A stretch of 64,000 nt of DNA from Shewanella mangrovi (GCF_000753795.1 NZ_JPEO01000005.1:124001-188000), one strand, 5' to 3'. Shown: positions 17,377 to 26,428, counted from the first letter of the stretch. The notes: a model not told the origin generated them from the letters alone. A program made the numbers and translations.

Positions 17377-17792
17377 ACAATCCACTCACTCATTACCACG
17401 TGGGTTTTGATTTTGCAGATCGCAGGATGTGCATCAATCGCTTCGCGCACCTTGTGTAGCCGTTGCATGGTGGGCACATTGACGAAGATCAGCAAATCCA
17501 TTTCGCCGGAGATGCCATGACAGGTGATGATCTCCGGAATCGCCCGCAGAAAATCTACCAATTGCGCGCAGCTCTTCTCTCGGTGTTGTACCTCAAAGTA
17601 GGCGCTGACCGCCTCTTTTTCTGCTTCGCTTGTCAGCACTTGGTAGCCACGGATCACCTGCGTTTGTTCGAGCTTTTTAATACGCTCTGAGACTGCGCTG
17701 CGTGAGAGATTGATGCGCTCGGCAATCGTTGAGACGCTCATGCGCGCGTTTTGCCGCAATGCGGCGATGATGGCTTGGTCAAATTTATCCAT
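17373..17792 (-). CDS. Lrp/AsnC family transcriptional regulator
   Basis: 139 residues from the ATG at 17792 (MDKFDQAIIAALRQNARMS); an in-frame upstream start would add 23 residues atypical of the family. The N-terminal HTH (MSVSTIAERINLSRSAVSERIKKLE) is followed by a RAM effector domain (about 60-135) that binds amino acids. It is divergent from a YjeH-type amino acid exporter, so it probably senses an amino acid and controls that gene, in the manner of Lrp-type regulators paired with exporters. Its 3' end overlaps the AraC gene by four bases. Confidence 0.93.
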   Translation of the reverse strand: MDKFDQAIIAALRQNARMSVSTIAERINLSRSAVSERIKKLEQTQVIRGYQVLTSEAEKEAVSAYFEVQHREKSCAQLVDFLRAIPEIITCHGISGEMDLLIFVNVPTMQRLHKVREAIDAHPAICKIKTHVVMSEWIV

Positions 17793-17928
17793 AAATAACT
17801 CTCGACAGAAAGGCGCTAATGCCGACGAATCGTCGGCCAATTCGACAATAATCACGGCCAAATGGTACAGATTGCGCGATTTGAAACCGTTATACTGCCG
17901 TTATTAATTGAGCACAGTAATTTAGCAG

Positions 17929-19188
17929 ATGAATCAAACCACAGGAACCATTGGTCGCTGGCAGGGCGCTGGCTTGATGGCCACCACACTGCTGGGCACC
18001 GGCGTGTTTATTTTACCTCAGATGACCATCGATATTGCCGGCGCAGGGGCGCTGCTCGCATGGGGATTACTGACGCTTGCGATTATTCCTATTGCGCTGG
18101 TATTCGCGCGATTAGGCAGTAAATATGCCCATGCGGCAGGCCCTGCCTATTTTGTCGAACAAGCCTTTGGCAGCTTGCTTGGTCGCGCCGTTGGTTTGTG
18201 TTTTTTGTTGATTGTGCCGATTGGCGCGCCTGCTGCCATTCTTATGACGATGCAGTTTTTTAATGCATTGGTGCCGATCTCCGGTTGGGTGGAAGTGGGC
18301 TGCGAACTTGCGGTATTAGTGTTGCTGCTGGTGGTCAATTTGCGCGGTATTCAGGTGTCTGCCAAGGCACAACTGCTGCTGACATTAGCTATGGTCGCGG
18401 TGGTGGTAGCGATGTGCGCCTCAGGGCTGCTGCATCCAGAAGTCGTCGGCAAGCTAGAGCACCACAGTGTTGAAACGGCAACGATGTTAAAAGCGCTCGG
18501 CATTGCCTTTTGGAGCTTTCTCGGTATTGAGGCGATGACGCATCTGTCAGCGGATTTCCGGCAGCCATCTAAAGACTTAGTGCCCGCGATGATGACAGGT
18601 ACTGTGTTAGTGGGTGCTATCTACCTCGCCTGTAGTTGGTTGTTACTGCAAATCGATACCGACGCGCCAGTGGCGATGATGGGGGCTTTTGATACCTTGC
18701 TCGGTGGCTATGGCGCTGCGGTAATTGGCGGACTAGGGATTGCTTCCGGGCTGGCAACAGTGAATGTGTACAGTGCCAGTGTGGCGCGTTTGCTGTGCAG
18801 TTTCAGTGAACAGGGGATTTTACCGGGTTGGTTTAAACAACGTAATCAACATCAGGTGCCAGTACGCGCATTGGCCTTGGTACTGCTAGTGATGGCGGTG
18901 GTGATTCTGGTGAACTTCCTTGCTGGCGTCAGGCTAGAGCAGCTGTTGTCTTGGGCGAATGGCGTGTTTGTCGGCATTTATCTGCTGTCGATGTTGGCGG
19001 CGCTCAAATTGCTGGATAAAAGCGCGCGGCCGTTAGCCCTGTTCAGCAGCCTAGTGTGTTTAGTGCTGGGCTACTCTTTGGGCTCGGCGATGATTTATGC
19101 GGTGGTATTGCTGGTGAGTTTATTGGTGTTGCTGTGGTGGCAACAGCGGGTCAAACAGCGGCATCCACCGAAAGCCAGTTACTCATAA
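17929..19188 (+). CDS. yjeH: APC-family amino acid transporter, YjeH (methionine/branched-chain exporter) type
   Basis: 419 residues with about 12 membrane helices. The APC signature near the N-terminus, GLMATTLLGTGVFILPQ, includes the unwound TM1 glycine motif. TM6 contains AFWSFLGIEAMTHLSADFRQPSKDL, matching the APC GxExxT region of YjeH. E. coli YjeH exports methionine, leucine, isoleucine and valine. The divergent Lrp-type regulator, 136 bp away, supports amino acid efflux as its job. The direction of transport is inferred from the family. Confidence 0.85.
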   Translation: MNQTTGTIGRWQGAGLMATTLLGTGVFILPQMTIDIAGAGALLAWGLLTLAIIPIALVFARLGSKYAHAAGPAYFVEQAFGSLLGRAVGLCFLLIVPIGAPAAILMTMQFFNALVPISGWVEVGCELAVLVLLLVVNLRGIQVSAKAQLLLTLAMVAVVVAMCASGLLHPEVVGKLEHHSVETATMLKALGIAFWSFLGIEAMTHLSADFRQPSKDLVPAMMTGTVLVGAIYLACSWLLLQIDTDAPVAMMGAFDTLLGGYGAAVIGGLGIASGLATVNVYSASVARLLCSFSEQGILPGWFKQRNQHQVPVRALALVLLVMAVVILVNFLAGVRLEQLLSWANGVFVGIYLLSMLAALKLLDKSARPLALFSSLVCLVLGYSLGSAMIYAVVLLVSLLVLLWWQQRVKQRHPPKASYS

Positions 19189-19254
19189 ATTTTCGTCGCA
19201 GGCCGTAAAAGCTGACCTATAGTTAATCTTCGAACCTGTCATCGGAGAATAGCA

Positions 19255-20079
19255 ATGGGAAATGCGGAAATTATCAGTCGTGTCGAACAATTGCCGCGAT
19301 TGCCGAAGGCGATCAGCGAGTTGTTAGATACAGTGAATGACGATAATGCGGCGATGGAACTGCTGGCGGAAAAGGTCTCTCATGATGCGTTAATCAGCGC
19401 CAAAGTCTTGCGTATGGCCAACTCGGCGCGCTTTGGCCGTAGTCGCGAAATTGGCTCGATCGATGAAGCGGTGATCCGGCTTGGTCAACAACCATTGCGG
19501 ATTCTGGTGACGGCATCGGCGATCACCTCAGCGATTCAAGTGGCACCCGGCATCAGTCCGGTGGAGTTTTGGGGGCGCGCTTTTGAAGTCGCCTTCTTTA
19601 GTCAGGAATTAGCCAAACGTGCCAAGCTGCGCGGCGATACTGGTTTTACCTGTGGCTTGCTGCATAATGTTGGAGAGCTGCTGTTAGCCTTGTTAGAACC
19701 CGCAAAATGGCAGCAAGTGCAAGCAGCGGTCGCCAAAGGGGCGGATCTGCAACAACTCTGTATGCATTTGATTGGTACTGAACCTGCCGAAGTTGCTGCC
19801 ACGTTGGCGGCTGAGTGGCGTTTTTCCGATGAGCTAGTGGAAGGCTTACGTTACCAAAACGATCCGGTGTTGGCTGAAAAGCGGTCGCAATACGCTCAGA
19901 TTATCTTCTTGGCTAAATTAATTATCGATGGCTGGCCGCAGGGACCGCAGGAGGAACGCACCAGTTGGTTGGCGCAAGTGGCTGATAAATATGGTGTAAG
20001 ACTGCAGTTGGATGGTTTAGCCGTGAAACTTGAATCACTGGTAGGTTCAGGAGTGGAAATGGCCAAGCAGTTGGGCTAG
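19255..20079 (+). CDS. HDOD domain signalling protein
   Basis: 274 residues made almost entirely of one HDOD domain (about 8-215): LPRLPKAISELLDTVNDDN, SHDALISAKVLRMANSARFG, SIDEAVIRLGQQPLRILV, and the degenerate HD segment CGLLHNVGELLLALLEP. The metal-binding HD pair of true phosphohydrolases is not preserved, as usual in HDOD proteins. Such proteins act as scaffolds in two-component, c-di-GMP or chemotaxis pathways. No partner domain is fused, so its pathway cannot be read here. GGAGAA precedes the ATG. Confidence 0.92.
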   Translation: MGNAEIISRVEQLPRLPKAISELLDTVNDDNAAMELLAEKVSHDALISAKVLRMANSARFGRSREIGSIDEAVIRLGQQPLRILVTASAITSAIQVAPGISPVEFWGRAFEVAFFSQELAKRAKLRGDTGFTCGLLHNVGELLLALLEPAKWQQVQAAVAKGADLQQLCMHLIGTEPAEVAATLAAEWRFSDELVEGLRYQNDPVLAEKRSQYAQIIFLAKLIIDGWPQGPQEERTSWLAQVADKYGVRLQLDGLAVKLESLVGSGVEMAKQLG

Positions 20080-20104
20080 TGCATATATCTCCGTCAGCTT
20101 ACAC

Positions 20105-20137
20105 AATCAGGCAATGCTAGTGTGGCATTGCCTGATT
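20105..20137. terminator. 13-bp perfect hairpin at convergent gene ends
   Basis: AATCAGGCAATGC (20105-20117) pairs with GCATTGCCTGATT (20125-20137) across a seven-base loop. It overlaps the final codons and stop of the minus-strand TerB-like gene. No U tract follows on either strand, so intrinsic termination is uncertain. Confidence 0.6.
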
Positions 20138-20563
20138 ACGCAGTTGGATCAGCTCAGAATGCTTTAGATAGAGCAGATCTGAACAACGGCGAATAATCTG
20201 ATCTTCATAACGACACAACTGACCATCGGCATAGGCAATCTGCCACATTGCCAATACCAGTTGTTGTTTCTGCTCGACCGAGAAGTTGTCATTAATAATC
20301 GAGGTAAACTCAAACAACGAGGTGGCATTCTGGCCGCGTTGGGTTGCTTCTGCTACTAAGGCGTCAGCTTCTGCGCTGCCAATTTGCAGGGTTTTCTCTA
20401 GCAGTTCGGGCAAAATCGCGGCTTCTGCTCCCGACATCTGTTCGTCAGCAAACACCACCTCCATCAGCATACAAGCCGCCGCCAACTTGAGTTGGTGTGC
20501 TTGTTCCTCAGGGCTTGGAGTGTCCTGTAGCTCGCGTAAAAACTGCTTTAATTGAGCGATCAT
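20117..20563 (-). CDS. TerB-like (tellurite resistance/DjlA N-terminal fold) protein
   Basis: 148 residues forming a single TerB-type helical bundle. The paired motifs LKLAAACMLMEVVFADEQMSGAEAAILPELL and LVLAMWQIAYADGQLCRYEDQIIRRCSDLL are the internal repeat with the metal-binding-type acidic positions (ADE, ADG). The fold occurs in TerB and the DjlA membrane co-chaperone. No J-domain or membrane segment is fused. The function is unknown; a stress or membrane-surface role is assumed for the family. Its 3' end coincides with a strong hairpin. Confidence 0.85.
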   Translation of the reverse strand: MIAQLKQFLRELQDTPSPEEQAHQLKLAAACMLMEVVFADEQMSGAEAAILPELLEKTLQIGSAEADALVAEATQRGQNATSLFEFTSIINDNFSVEQKQQLVLAMWQIAYADGQLCRYEDQIIRRCSDLLYLKHSELIQLRNQAMPH

Positions 20564-20628
20564 ACAACTGCTTCCATAGCGAATAGGTGAAGTTTAGAAA
20601 CGGAAAACCGCGTTTGAGTTCCATTAAA

Positions 20629-21162
20629 TTACATTAATGCGCTTAACCCTTGGCTTAATAGAGAAGCGGTACCTTCACCACCCTGTGCCTGCAGGTAGTT
20701 TTTCAGAATGTCGACCATAGGTGCGGCTAACTCTTTGGAAATTCCCAGCTTAGAAAAGGCGTCATACACCATAGCGCTGCCTTGCAACGAGCTGCCCAAA
20801 CCACCCGCTTTTGACAACAGACCACTCATACCTGAGTTGCTGTCGGTGCTCGGTGTTGCGGCTAGCAAACTATCGACGTTCGGAATGGCACTGGAAATCT
20901 GCCCAAAATCGCTGCCGCTCATATTCGATTGCGCCAAGGTTAACAGGCTGCCGAGTCCGCCTTCCGCTTGTTGCTGATTCAAATTCAGCTGTGACATAAC
21001 GCTACCCACCAAGTCACTTGATTGTGCTTCGGTTTGCGTCTGCGGCTCAGTCGTTTGAGCGGTTGCGGTTTGTTTGAGCTTAGATGAGATGTTGTCCAGT
21101 AATCCGGCGTTAGCAGCCATCGGCAGTGACAGGGCGGCTAACAGTAAAACAGAGGCTTTCAT
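20629..21162 (-). CDS. DUF2780 (VcgC/VcgE-like) exported protein
   Basis: 177 residues. A signal peptide (MKASVLLLAALSLPMAANA) is followed by a low-complexity Gln/Thr/Ser stretch (about 30-60). A glycine-rich helical domain, about 65-175, contains VDSLLAATPSTD...LLSKAGGLGSSLQGSAMVYDAFSKLGISKELAAPMVDILKNYLQAQGG. This pattern, ending in a helix capped by LSQGLSAL, matches the DUF2780 family of Vibrio and Shewanella. No function is established. It stands alone. Confidence 0.82.
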   Translation of the reverse strand: MKASVLLLAALSLPMAANAGLLDNISSKLKQTATAQTTEPQTQTEAQSSDLVGSVMSQLNLNQQQAEGGLGSLLTLAQSNMSGSDFGQISSAIPNVDSLLAATPSTDSNSGMSGLLSKAGGLGSSLQGSAMVYDAFSKLGISKELAAPMVDILKNYLQAQGGEGTASLLSQGLSALM

Positions 21163-21337
21163 TGGGAAACTCCTTTATCCTGTGAATGGCTAACATTCTA
21201 GGCATAATTGCGTTGCCGATGCACGATTTTCCTGTTAGGTCACGCCTAAAGCCAATTTCCGCGATGCATTAATGGCGGATTTTCGGTATTCTTGGGCTCG
21301 TCCAATTTTTTGCTAATAATCATCTCTGGAAAGCTGA

Positions 21338-22045
21338 ATGCCACTCTCCTCCATCTTCACCGAAGCCTATTATTTCTTCCGTAACCACCTGTTACAGATT
21401 GCGTCTTTTGCGGTGCCGATTCTGGCATTGGAAATCGGCCTGCAACTATGGTTGGGTAAAGCCATGGAGCAGATGGATCAACAAGCTCCGTCGTTTAGCG
21501 GTGGTCAAGTGGCGGTGGTCTTGACCATCTTGTTGCTGTTTACCCTGCTGATTGCCGCTTTGACCTTGTTTATGGAACTGCGCACCGCCGGGCATCAGCC
21601 TACGCCGCAAGCGGTAATTAAACATAGCATTGGCTTTATTCCAGGATTACTGCTGGCAGGGGTGTTGTCAGGACTCGCAATTGCCGCGCCGACCATGCTG
21701 TTAAGCGCTTTTGGCCCGGCAGTGGTTATCGGTTTGGGGATCAGCGCCTACCTTGGCGCGCGTTTTTCTTACGTGAATTTTATGCTGGTGGTTGAACATC
21801 TGTCGCCGCTGCAAGCGATTCGAGAAAGCTTTGTGTTCAGCCAAGCGATTACCGGTAAAACCATCGTGGTACTGCTGATGTATCTCCCGTTTATGCTGGT
21901 GGAATCTGGGATTGCCAAGCTAGTGCCAGACGCGCCGTTTATCGTAAATCTGGTGATTAAGACGCTGGTTGGCTTTTTTAGCTTGTACGTCAATGTGGCG
22001 CTGTTCCGCCTGTATCGGGTCAATCGCCCGTTGCAACAGTCGTAA
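21338..22045 (+). CDS. YciC/UPF0259-like inner membrane protein
   Basis: 235 residues with six likely membrane helices, starting at FRNHLLQIASFAVPILALEIGLQLWLG. The central segment GLGISAYLGARFSYVNFMLVVEHLSPLQAIRESFVFSQ and the SxxFTEAYYFFRNHL start are typical of the UPF0259 (YciC) family. The biochemical role is unknown. It is followed after 12 bases by the DUF4145/Sel1 gene in the same direction, so the two are probably cotranscribed. Confidence 0.8.
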   Translation: MPLSSIFTEAYYFFRNHLLQIASFAVPILALEIGLQLWLGKAMEQMDQQAPSFSGGQVAVVLTILLLFTLLIAALTLFMELRTAGHQPTPQAVIKHSIGFIPGLLLAGVLSGLAIAAPTMLLSAFGPAVVIGLGISAYLGARFSYVNFMLVVEHLSPLQAIRESFVFSQAITGKTIVVLLMYLPFMLVESGIAKLVPDAPFIVNLVIKTLVGFFSLYVNVALFRLYRVNRPLQQS

Positions 22046-22057
22046 CGGAGACGGCCG

Positions 22058-23449
22058 ATGCTCGATGATGTGCAGTTTGTAGCGAACCTTGCGCCAGAGC
22101 TTGCCGAAGAATATCGCAGCGCTAAGCGGTACGTGCATGACGTGCCAACGCAGGCGCTGCTACATGTGCGCAGTTTTGCGCATCGACTGACATCGCTGCT
22201 TGCAGCGCCTCATCAGCTGAAATTTGACAGCCCCAATCTTTATGACCGCATTGAGCAGCTAAACCGTCAACGTCTGATTGATGTGCGCATTACCCGTGCC
22301 TTGCACCGTTTGCGCGCGGATGGCAATCGCGGTGCCCATCCCGAAAAATATCACCTGTCGAATGATGCGCTCGCCAAGCTGGCACACAAGGCGCTCAGCG
22401 AAGTGCTGAACGTCGTCACTCTGGCTTATCCACGCCTAACTCAACATGAAGCGCCAGAGTATCAAATCGCTGAGGAGCGTGAGCTTGATAGCCGAGAACT
22501 GAGTTATCGTGCGGTGATGGAGGATGACCATCAGGCGCAGTATCTGTTGGGCATCGCCTTTAAAAATCGCGCCTTGATGCAAAAGGCAGAACAAGACGGC
22601 GATGTTGCCGCGGCCGATCGTCTGTTAGCCAAAGCTGCCTATTGGTTTGAACAGGCGAGTGAAACGGAAGCGCAGGCAAAATTTGAATATGGGGTGTCGC
22701 TGTTACACGGCTATCGCGGTAGCACGCAACCCGAACAGGGCGAGCAGCTGATCGCTGCTGCGGCTGAACAGGAAATCGCCGATGCAATGGCGTTGCTGGG
22801 GTATTTCTACATGGTTGGCAGCCACTGTTTTGAGGTCGATTTAGTCAAGGCGCAGAGCTATCTGCAAGCCGCCGCTGCCGAAGATCAGACAGAAGCGATG
22901 GCCAATCTTGGGGTGTTGTTCTATCAGCAACAGCAACTCGAACAAGCTTTTCATTGGATTGCGCAAGCCGCCAGAAGTGGTTACCCACATGCCCAGTATC
23001 ATCTGTCGTTAATGTTAGCCCGCGGCGAAGGTTGCAGTGCTGACAGTGTTGCCAGTGAGCAGTGGCTGGCTGAAGCGGCTGAACAAGGCCAGCTGGACGC
23101 CATGTTGGCGCGAGCTCAGCATATGCTTAACGATGAACATTCATTTGGCAGTGATCTTTCTCAAGCAGAGCAATATCTGCGAGAGGTCATCCGTTATGAT
23201 CAACGCGTGGCCGCCATGATTGAACTGGCGATTGCACTGACTGACGGCAGTTTTGGCCGTATTGATGTAGTTGAAGCCGCCGCGTGGTTGAAGATGGCTA
23301 AAGGCCGTGCGGATGATAATGAACTGGCGGTTATCACCCCCTTGATTGATTCGTTATTGCAACAAACGCAAAGCGTGTTGCAGGTGACCGGTAATGCGGA
23401 TGAGCGCAAATCACTGCAACGTGCGCTGGAGCTTCTGAGCGAGTGCTAG
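22058..23449 (+). CDS. DUF4145-like N-domain with Sel1 repeats
   Basis: 463 residues. Residues 1-130 resemble the DUF4145 helical domain (QALLHVRSFAHRLTSLL, YDRIEQLNRQRLID, LHRLRADGNRGAHP), which is also found beside nucleases and defence proteins. The rest, about 150-430, contains Sel1-like repeats such as YLLGIAFKNRALM, AKFEYGVSLLHGYRG, DAMALLGYFYMVGS, EAMANLGVLFYQQQQ, AQYHLSLMLARGEGC and DAMLARAQHML. These form a protein-binding solenoid. No catalytic domain or export signal is seen. It is coupled to the upstream YciC-like gene, and its stop overlaps the convergent LysR gene in CTAG. Its partner is unknown. Confidence 0.8.
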   Translation: MLDDVQFVANLAPELAEEYRSAKRYVHDVPTQALLHVRSFAHRLTSLLAAPHQLKFDSPNLYDRIEQLNRQRLIDVRITRALHRLRADGNRGAHPEKYHLSNDALAKLAHKALSEVLNVVTLAYPRLTQHEAPEYQIAEERELDSRELSYRAVMEDDHQAQYLLGIAFKNRALMQKAEQDGDVAAADRLLAKAAYWFEQASETEAQAKFEYGVSLLHGYRGSTQPEQGEQLIAAAAEQEIADAMALLGYFYMVGSHCFEVDLVKAQSYLQAAAAEDQTEAMANLGVLFYQQQQLEQAFHWIAQAARSGYPHAQYHLSLMLARGEGCSADSVASEQWLAEAAEQGQLDAMLARAQHMLNDEHSFGSDLSQAEQYLREVIRYDQRVAAMIELAIALTDGSFGRIDVVEAAAWLKMAKGRADDNELAVITPLIDSLLQQTQSVLQVTGNADERKSLQRALELLSEC

Positions 23450-24342
23450 TCCAGTTTGGCAAAGCGTTGCAGCACATATTCCACTAACATTCTTACCCGT
23501 AGCGGCAGATGGTCGCGATCCCGATACAACATAAACAGGGTTCTTACCTGACTGCGCCACGCTGGTAATACATGGACCAATTCACCTTCAGCAATCATCG
23601 GCAGGGCAAAGTAGTCTGGAATGTAACCGATCCCCAACCCTGACTTGACTGCATGGGTCAGCATGGCAATTTCGTCGACTTCTAACCTTACCCCTTTTTG
23701 CGGGTGGTAGTCATAGGCTTCGCCGCTGGTTTTATGCTGCAGTTGCCAAGGGATCATCGGTCGACATAACACCAGCGGATGACCACAGAGTTGTGCCGGA
23801 GTGTGGATGTCGCTGACGTCATACTGCGCATGGGCACAAAGAATAAAATGGATATCTTTTAGCGGCCGTGCAATCCAGCTTTCTACGATTGGGCTGCCGA
23901 CGCGGAACACCACATCCATTGCTTCAGCTTCGATATCGATCAACGAGTTAGAGAAATGCAGATCCAGCTGGATATCGGGATACTGCTGTAAAAAATCGTA
24001 GAAGATCTGCCGTAAAAAGTAGGAACCTGAGTTAATCGGGGCGGACACCCGCACCTTGCCGCAGGGACGATGTTTCTCGCGATGTAGGTCTTCATCAATA
24101 TCGTCGAGCTCTTCAAACAAGGCGGCGCAGCGTTGGTAATACTGCTCTCCGGTATTGGTTAAGCTAACCCGATGAGCATCGCGGTTGAGTAACCTGAGCT
24201 GCAGGTCACTCTCCAATTGACGGATGCGACGGCTTAAGGTCGACAGCGGCATTGCCAATAACTCTGCTGCCGCTTTAAAACTGCCTAAGCGGGCGACAGC
24301 GCAAAAACAGCGCAGATCATCGAGCGAATAACTTGATTTCAT
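23446..24342 (-). CDS. LysR family transcriptional regulator
   Basis: 298 residues. The N-terminal winged HTH (LDDLRCFCAVARLGSFKAAAELLAMPLSTLSRRIRQLESDLQLRLLNRD) is followed by a periplasmic-binding-like effector domain (about 90-295) of the DsdC/YhjC-like kind. It is divergent from an EamA transporter 92 bp away and probably controls it, possibly together with its own gene. The effector is unknown. Confidence 0.93.
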   Translation of the reverse strand: MKSSYSLDDLRCFCAVARLGSFKAAAELLAMPLSTLSRRIRQLESDLQLRLLNRDAHRVSLTNTGEQYYQRCAALFEELDDIDEDLHREKHRPCGKVRVSAPINSGSYFLRQIFYDFLQQYPDIQLDLHFSNSLIDIEAEAMDVVFRVGSPIVESWIARPLKDIHFILCAHAQYDVSDIHTPAQLCGHPLVLCRPMIPWQLQHKTSGEAYDYHPQKGVRLEVDEIAMLTHAVKSGLGIGYIPDYFALPMIAEGELVHVLPAWRSQVRTLFMLYRDRDHLPLRVRMLVEYVLQRFAKLD

Positions 24343-24434
24343 TTTTGGAATCTATCGTCTTATTTTTGCCTGTTTATCCGAATTTTGAAATCAATACACT
24401 AGCCTGACTGTTTTGACAAGTATTCGGAGTGACG

Positions 24435-25370
24435 ATGAAGTCAGACTCAATTTTAAAGGCGGTGTTGCTGCTGAGCCTCTGTACCTTTTTTTGGGGCAGT
24501 TGTTTTCCCATTGGTAAGCATGCTCTGAATGAAGTTCACGCACTGACTTTGGTGTTGTGGCGCTTCGTGATCGCTGCGCTATGTTTAGCCGTATATCTGC
24601 GCTTTACCCGCAGTGCCAAAGTGCAGCTCAGTTTTTGGCAATGGGCTTGGGTTATTGCGGTCAGTGCGATTGGTGTCGGCGGACTAAATTTGGGGCTATT
24701 TACTGGTCTAAGCTACACCAGTGCCACTAACGGCGCGCTGATTATGGCGCTCAGTCCACTCACAACATCCTTGCTTAGCAGTGTTGCTCAGCGACGTTTG
24801 CCCAGCCTCATTCAGGGGATTAGTCTGCTGGTGAGCCTGACTGGGGTGCTATTGGTGATCACCAATGGTCATCTCGCCAGCTTGTTGGATTTACAGATTA
24901 ATCATGGTGATAAGCTGATATTTTGCGGCATGTTAGCCTGGAGTTTCTATACCTATTTCAGTCAGGGCATCAGTCGTTGGATGGCGGTGATTCCCTACAC
25001 TTTGGTGGGCATGGTCAGTGCAGCCGTGGTGATTGGTATCATGTGTCTGGCATCACCAGAGGTGCAACCACTGACGGAACTATGGCATAGCTCAGCATTG
25101 GGATTGACCGAAGTTGTGTATGTCGGCTTGTTTGGTACAGTGGCGGGTTATCTGTTGTGGCTCAATGGTGTACAACGTTTAGGCTCGGCCACCGCCTCAC
25201 TTTACTTCAACCTCGTGCCCATTTTTGCGGTATTAACGGCGTTTGTGATGGGACAGGCGGTCACGCAACTGCAGTTGCTTGGCATTCTGGTAGTGGTGAT
25301 GGGATTACTGCTGCCACGGATTAAGCTGCCGCAAAGAAGCACGCCGCAGCGTTGTGGTTCGTTTGATTAA
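24435..25370 (+). CDS. EamA/DMT family transporter
   Basis: 311 residues from the ATG at 24435, which has CGGAG nearby; a GTG six bases upstream is possible. Ten membrane segments form two EamA repeats (about 12-145 and 160-295). The first repeat starts FFWGSCFPIGKHALNEVHALTLVLWRFVIAALCLAVYLR, and the second closes with GSATASLYFNLVPIFAVLTAF, both typical of drug/metabolite transporters. The substrate is not predictable. The divergent LysR gene probably regulates it. Confidence 0.9.
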   Translation: MKSDSILKAVLLLSLCTFFWGSCFPIGKHALNEVHALTLVLWRFVIAALCLAVYLRFTRSAKVQLSFWQWAWVIAVSAIGVGGLNLGLFTGLSYTSATNGALIMALSPLTTSLLSSVAQRRLPSLIQGISLLVSLTGVLLVITNGHLASLLDLQINHGDKLIFCGMLAWSFYTYFSQGISRWMAVIPYTLVGMVSAAVVIGIMCLASPEVQPLTELWHSSALGLTEVVYVGLFGTVAGYLLWLNGVQRLGSATASLYFNLVPIFAVLTAFVMGQAVTQLQLLGILVVVMGLLLPRIKLPQRSTPQRCGSFD

Positions 25371-25380
25371 AGCGGTTGTC

Positions 25381-25412
25381 GTGTTTGAGCGTCAGTCCTG
25401 ATGCTCAAACAC
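25381..25412. terminator. 15-bp near-perfect hairpin at convergent gene ends
   Basis: GTGTTTGAGCGTCAG pairs with CTGATGCTCAAACAC (one mismatch, two-base centre). It spans the last codons and stop of the following minus-strand gene. No U tract is seen, so this is a transcript-end structure rather than a clear intrinsic terminator. Confidence 0.55.
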
Positions 25413-25697
25413 ACGGCCTTTGTTTGGCCAACGGCTGTCTCGTTCAACGTGAGGGGTGCGGCGGTAGATGTCACGATAGCGACTATTGCGTGGGCGGTAA
25501 CTCTGCCATATCTGTAGCGCAAAACTGCTGACCCGCTGGCGACCGACGAATAAAGATATCGTTAGCAGTACCAAGCTCAGAACAAACAGCACAGGTAGTG
25601 CTAATACCAGTAAACCGAGAAACAGCAGACTGAATAGCATGCCGAGTGCAAACGTCCACAGAGACGACTGACTATGCCGAAGAGAATAGCGTTGCAT
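25392..25697 (-). CDS. Small hypothetical membrane protein
   Basis: 101 residues. One or two membrane helices (about 14-50, FALGMLFSLLFLGLLVLALPVLFVLSLVLLTISLFVG) are followed by a basic, aromatic cytoplasmic tail (RQRVSSF, QSYRPRNSRYRDIYRRTPHVERDSRW). No family was recognised. The coding sequence is supported by a sensible membrane-protein composition and a gap that otherwise would be empty. Its stop lies inside a strong hairpin. Confidence 0.6.
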   Translation of the reverse strand: MQRYSLRHSQSSLWTFALGMLFSLLFLGLLVLALPVLFVLSLVLLTISLFVGRQRVSSFALQIWQSYRPRNSRYRDIYRRTPHVERDSRWPNKGRVFEHQD

Positions 25698-25810
25698 AAT
25701 AATCTCGCTGGTTAACTGCCATTGGTAATACCGAATATGGACACTTAAGCTTAAAGTTTTATTAAACTACGCTATTTGAGCGACTGCTAATCGTCTTATT
25801 CGTCACAAAA

Positions 25811-26428
25811 ATGCTATCTAAAACCGCAGAACCCGCTAAACGAACCTACTGTGTTCGTTGCCAATATCCGCAATCAGCCTGTGTTTGTGCCGCCATTCAA
25901 CCGATGGCGGTGCCACAACAGCTGCTGGTGTTGCAGCATCCCTCTGAAGTCAGCCATACCAAAAATAGTGTGCGTTTGTTGCGTCTGGCAATCCCGCAAA
26001 CACAGGTTGTGGTGGGCGAGAGTGCCACGGACTTTGCCGCATTGCGGCAGCAATTGCAGCAGACTGCTTGTGCCCTGGTTTATCCAGCGGATCAAGACGC
26101 GGCGGCTCCCTTAGCTAAGATTGCAGCAGATTCGCCTATCAAAACCTTAGTGCTGCTTGATGGCACCTGGCGTAAAGTGCATCGCATGCTGTGTTTAAAT
26201 CCTTGGTTATTGCAGTTGCCGCGGCTGAGTCTTGATATCCAGCATGGGAGTCAGTACCGCATTCGTAAGGCGAAACGCAGCGACAGCTTATCGACGCTGG
26301 AGGCAGCGGTGTTTGCCTTAAAGCAATTGCAACCGCAGTTGGATATTACGCCTACGTTGAACTTGTTAGATGAACTGGTGGCGCAGCGGCTGGCGCGCAT
26401 GCCAGCCGACGTGCGTAAACGCTATTAG
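25811..26428 (+). CDS. DTW domain protein, tRNA-uridine aminocarboxypropyltransferase (TapT-like)
   Basis: 205 residues. The N-terminal cysteine cluster CVRCQYPQSACVC (residues 14-26) and the signature LLDGTWRKVHRML (DxTW) define the DTW family. The E. coli member TapT (YfiP) adds a 3-amino-3-carboxypropyl group from S-adenosylmethionine to U47 of tRNAs. The motif order (HPSEVSHTKNS, then DGTW, then QYRIRKAKRSDSLSTLEA) fits TapT well. The stop overlaps the convergent GGDEF-EAL gene by four bases. The exact tRNA target is inferred from homology. Confidence 0.88.
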   Translation: MLSKTAEPAKRTYCVRCQYPQSACVCAAIQPMAVPQQLLVLQHPSEVSHTKNSVRLLRLAIPQTQVVVGESATDFAALRQQLQQTACALVYPADQDAAAPLAKIAADSPIKTLVLLDGTWRKVHRMLCLNPWLLQLPRLSLDIQHGSQYRIRKAKRSDSLSTLEAAVFALKQLQPQLDITPTLNLLDELVAQRLARMPADVRKRY

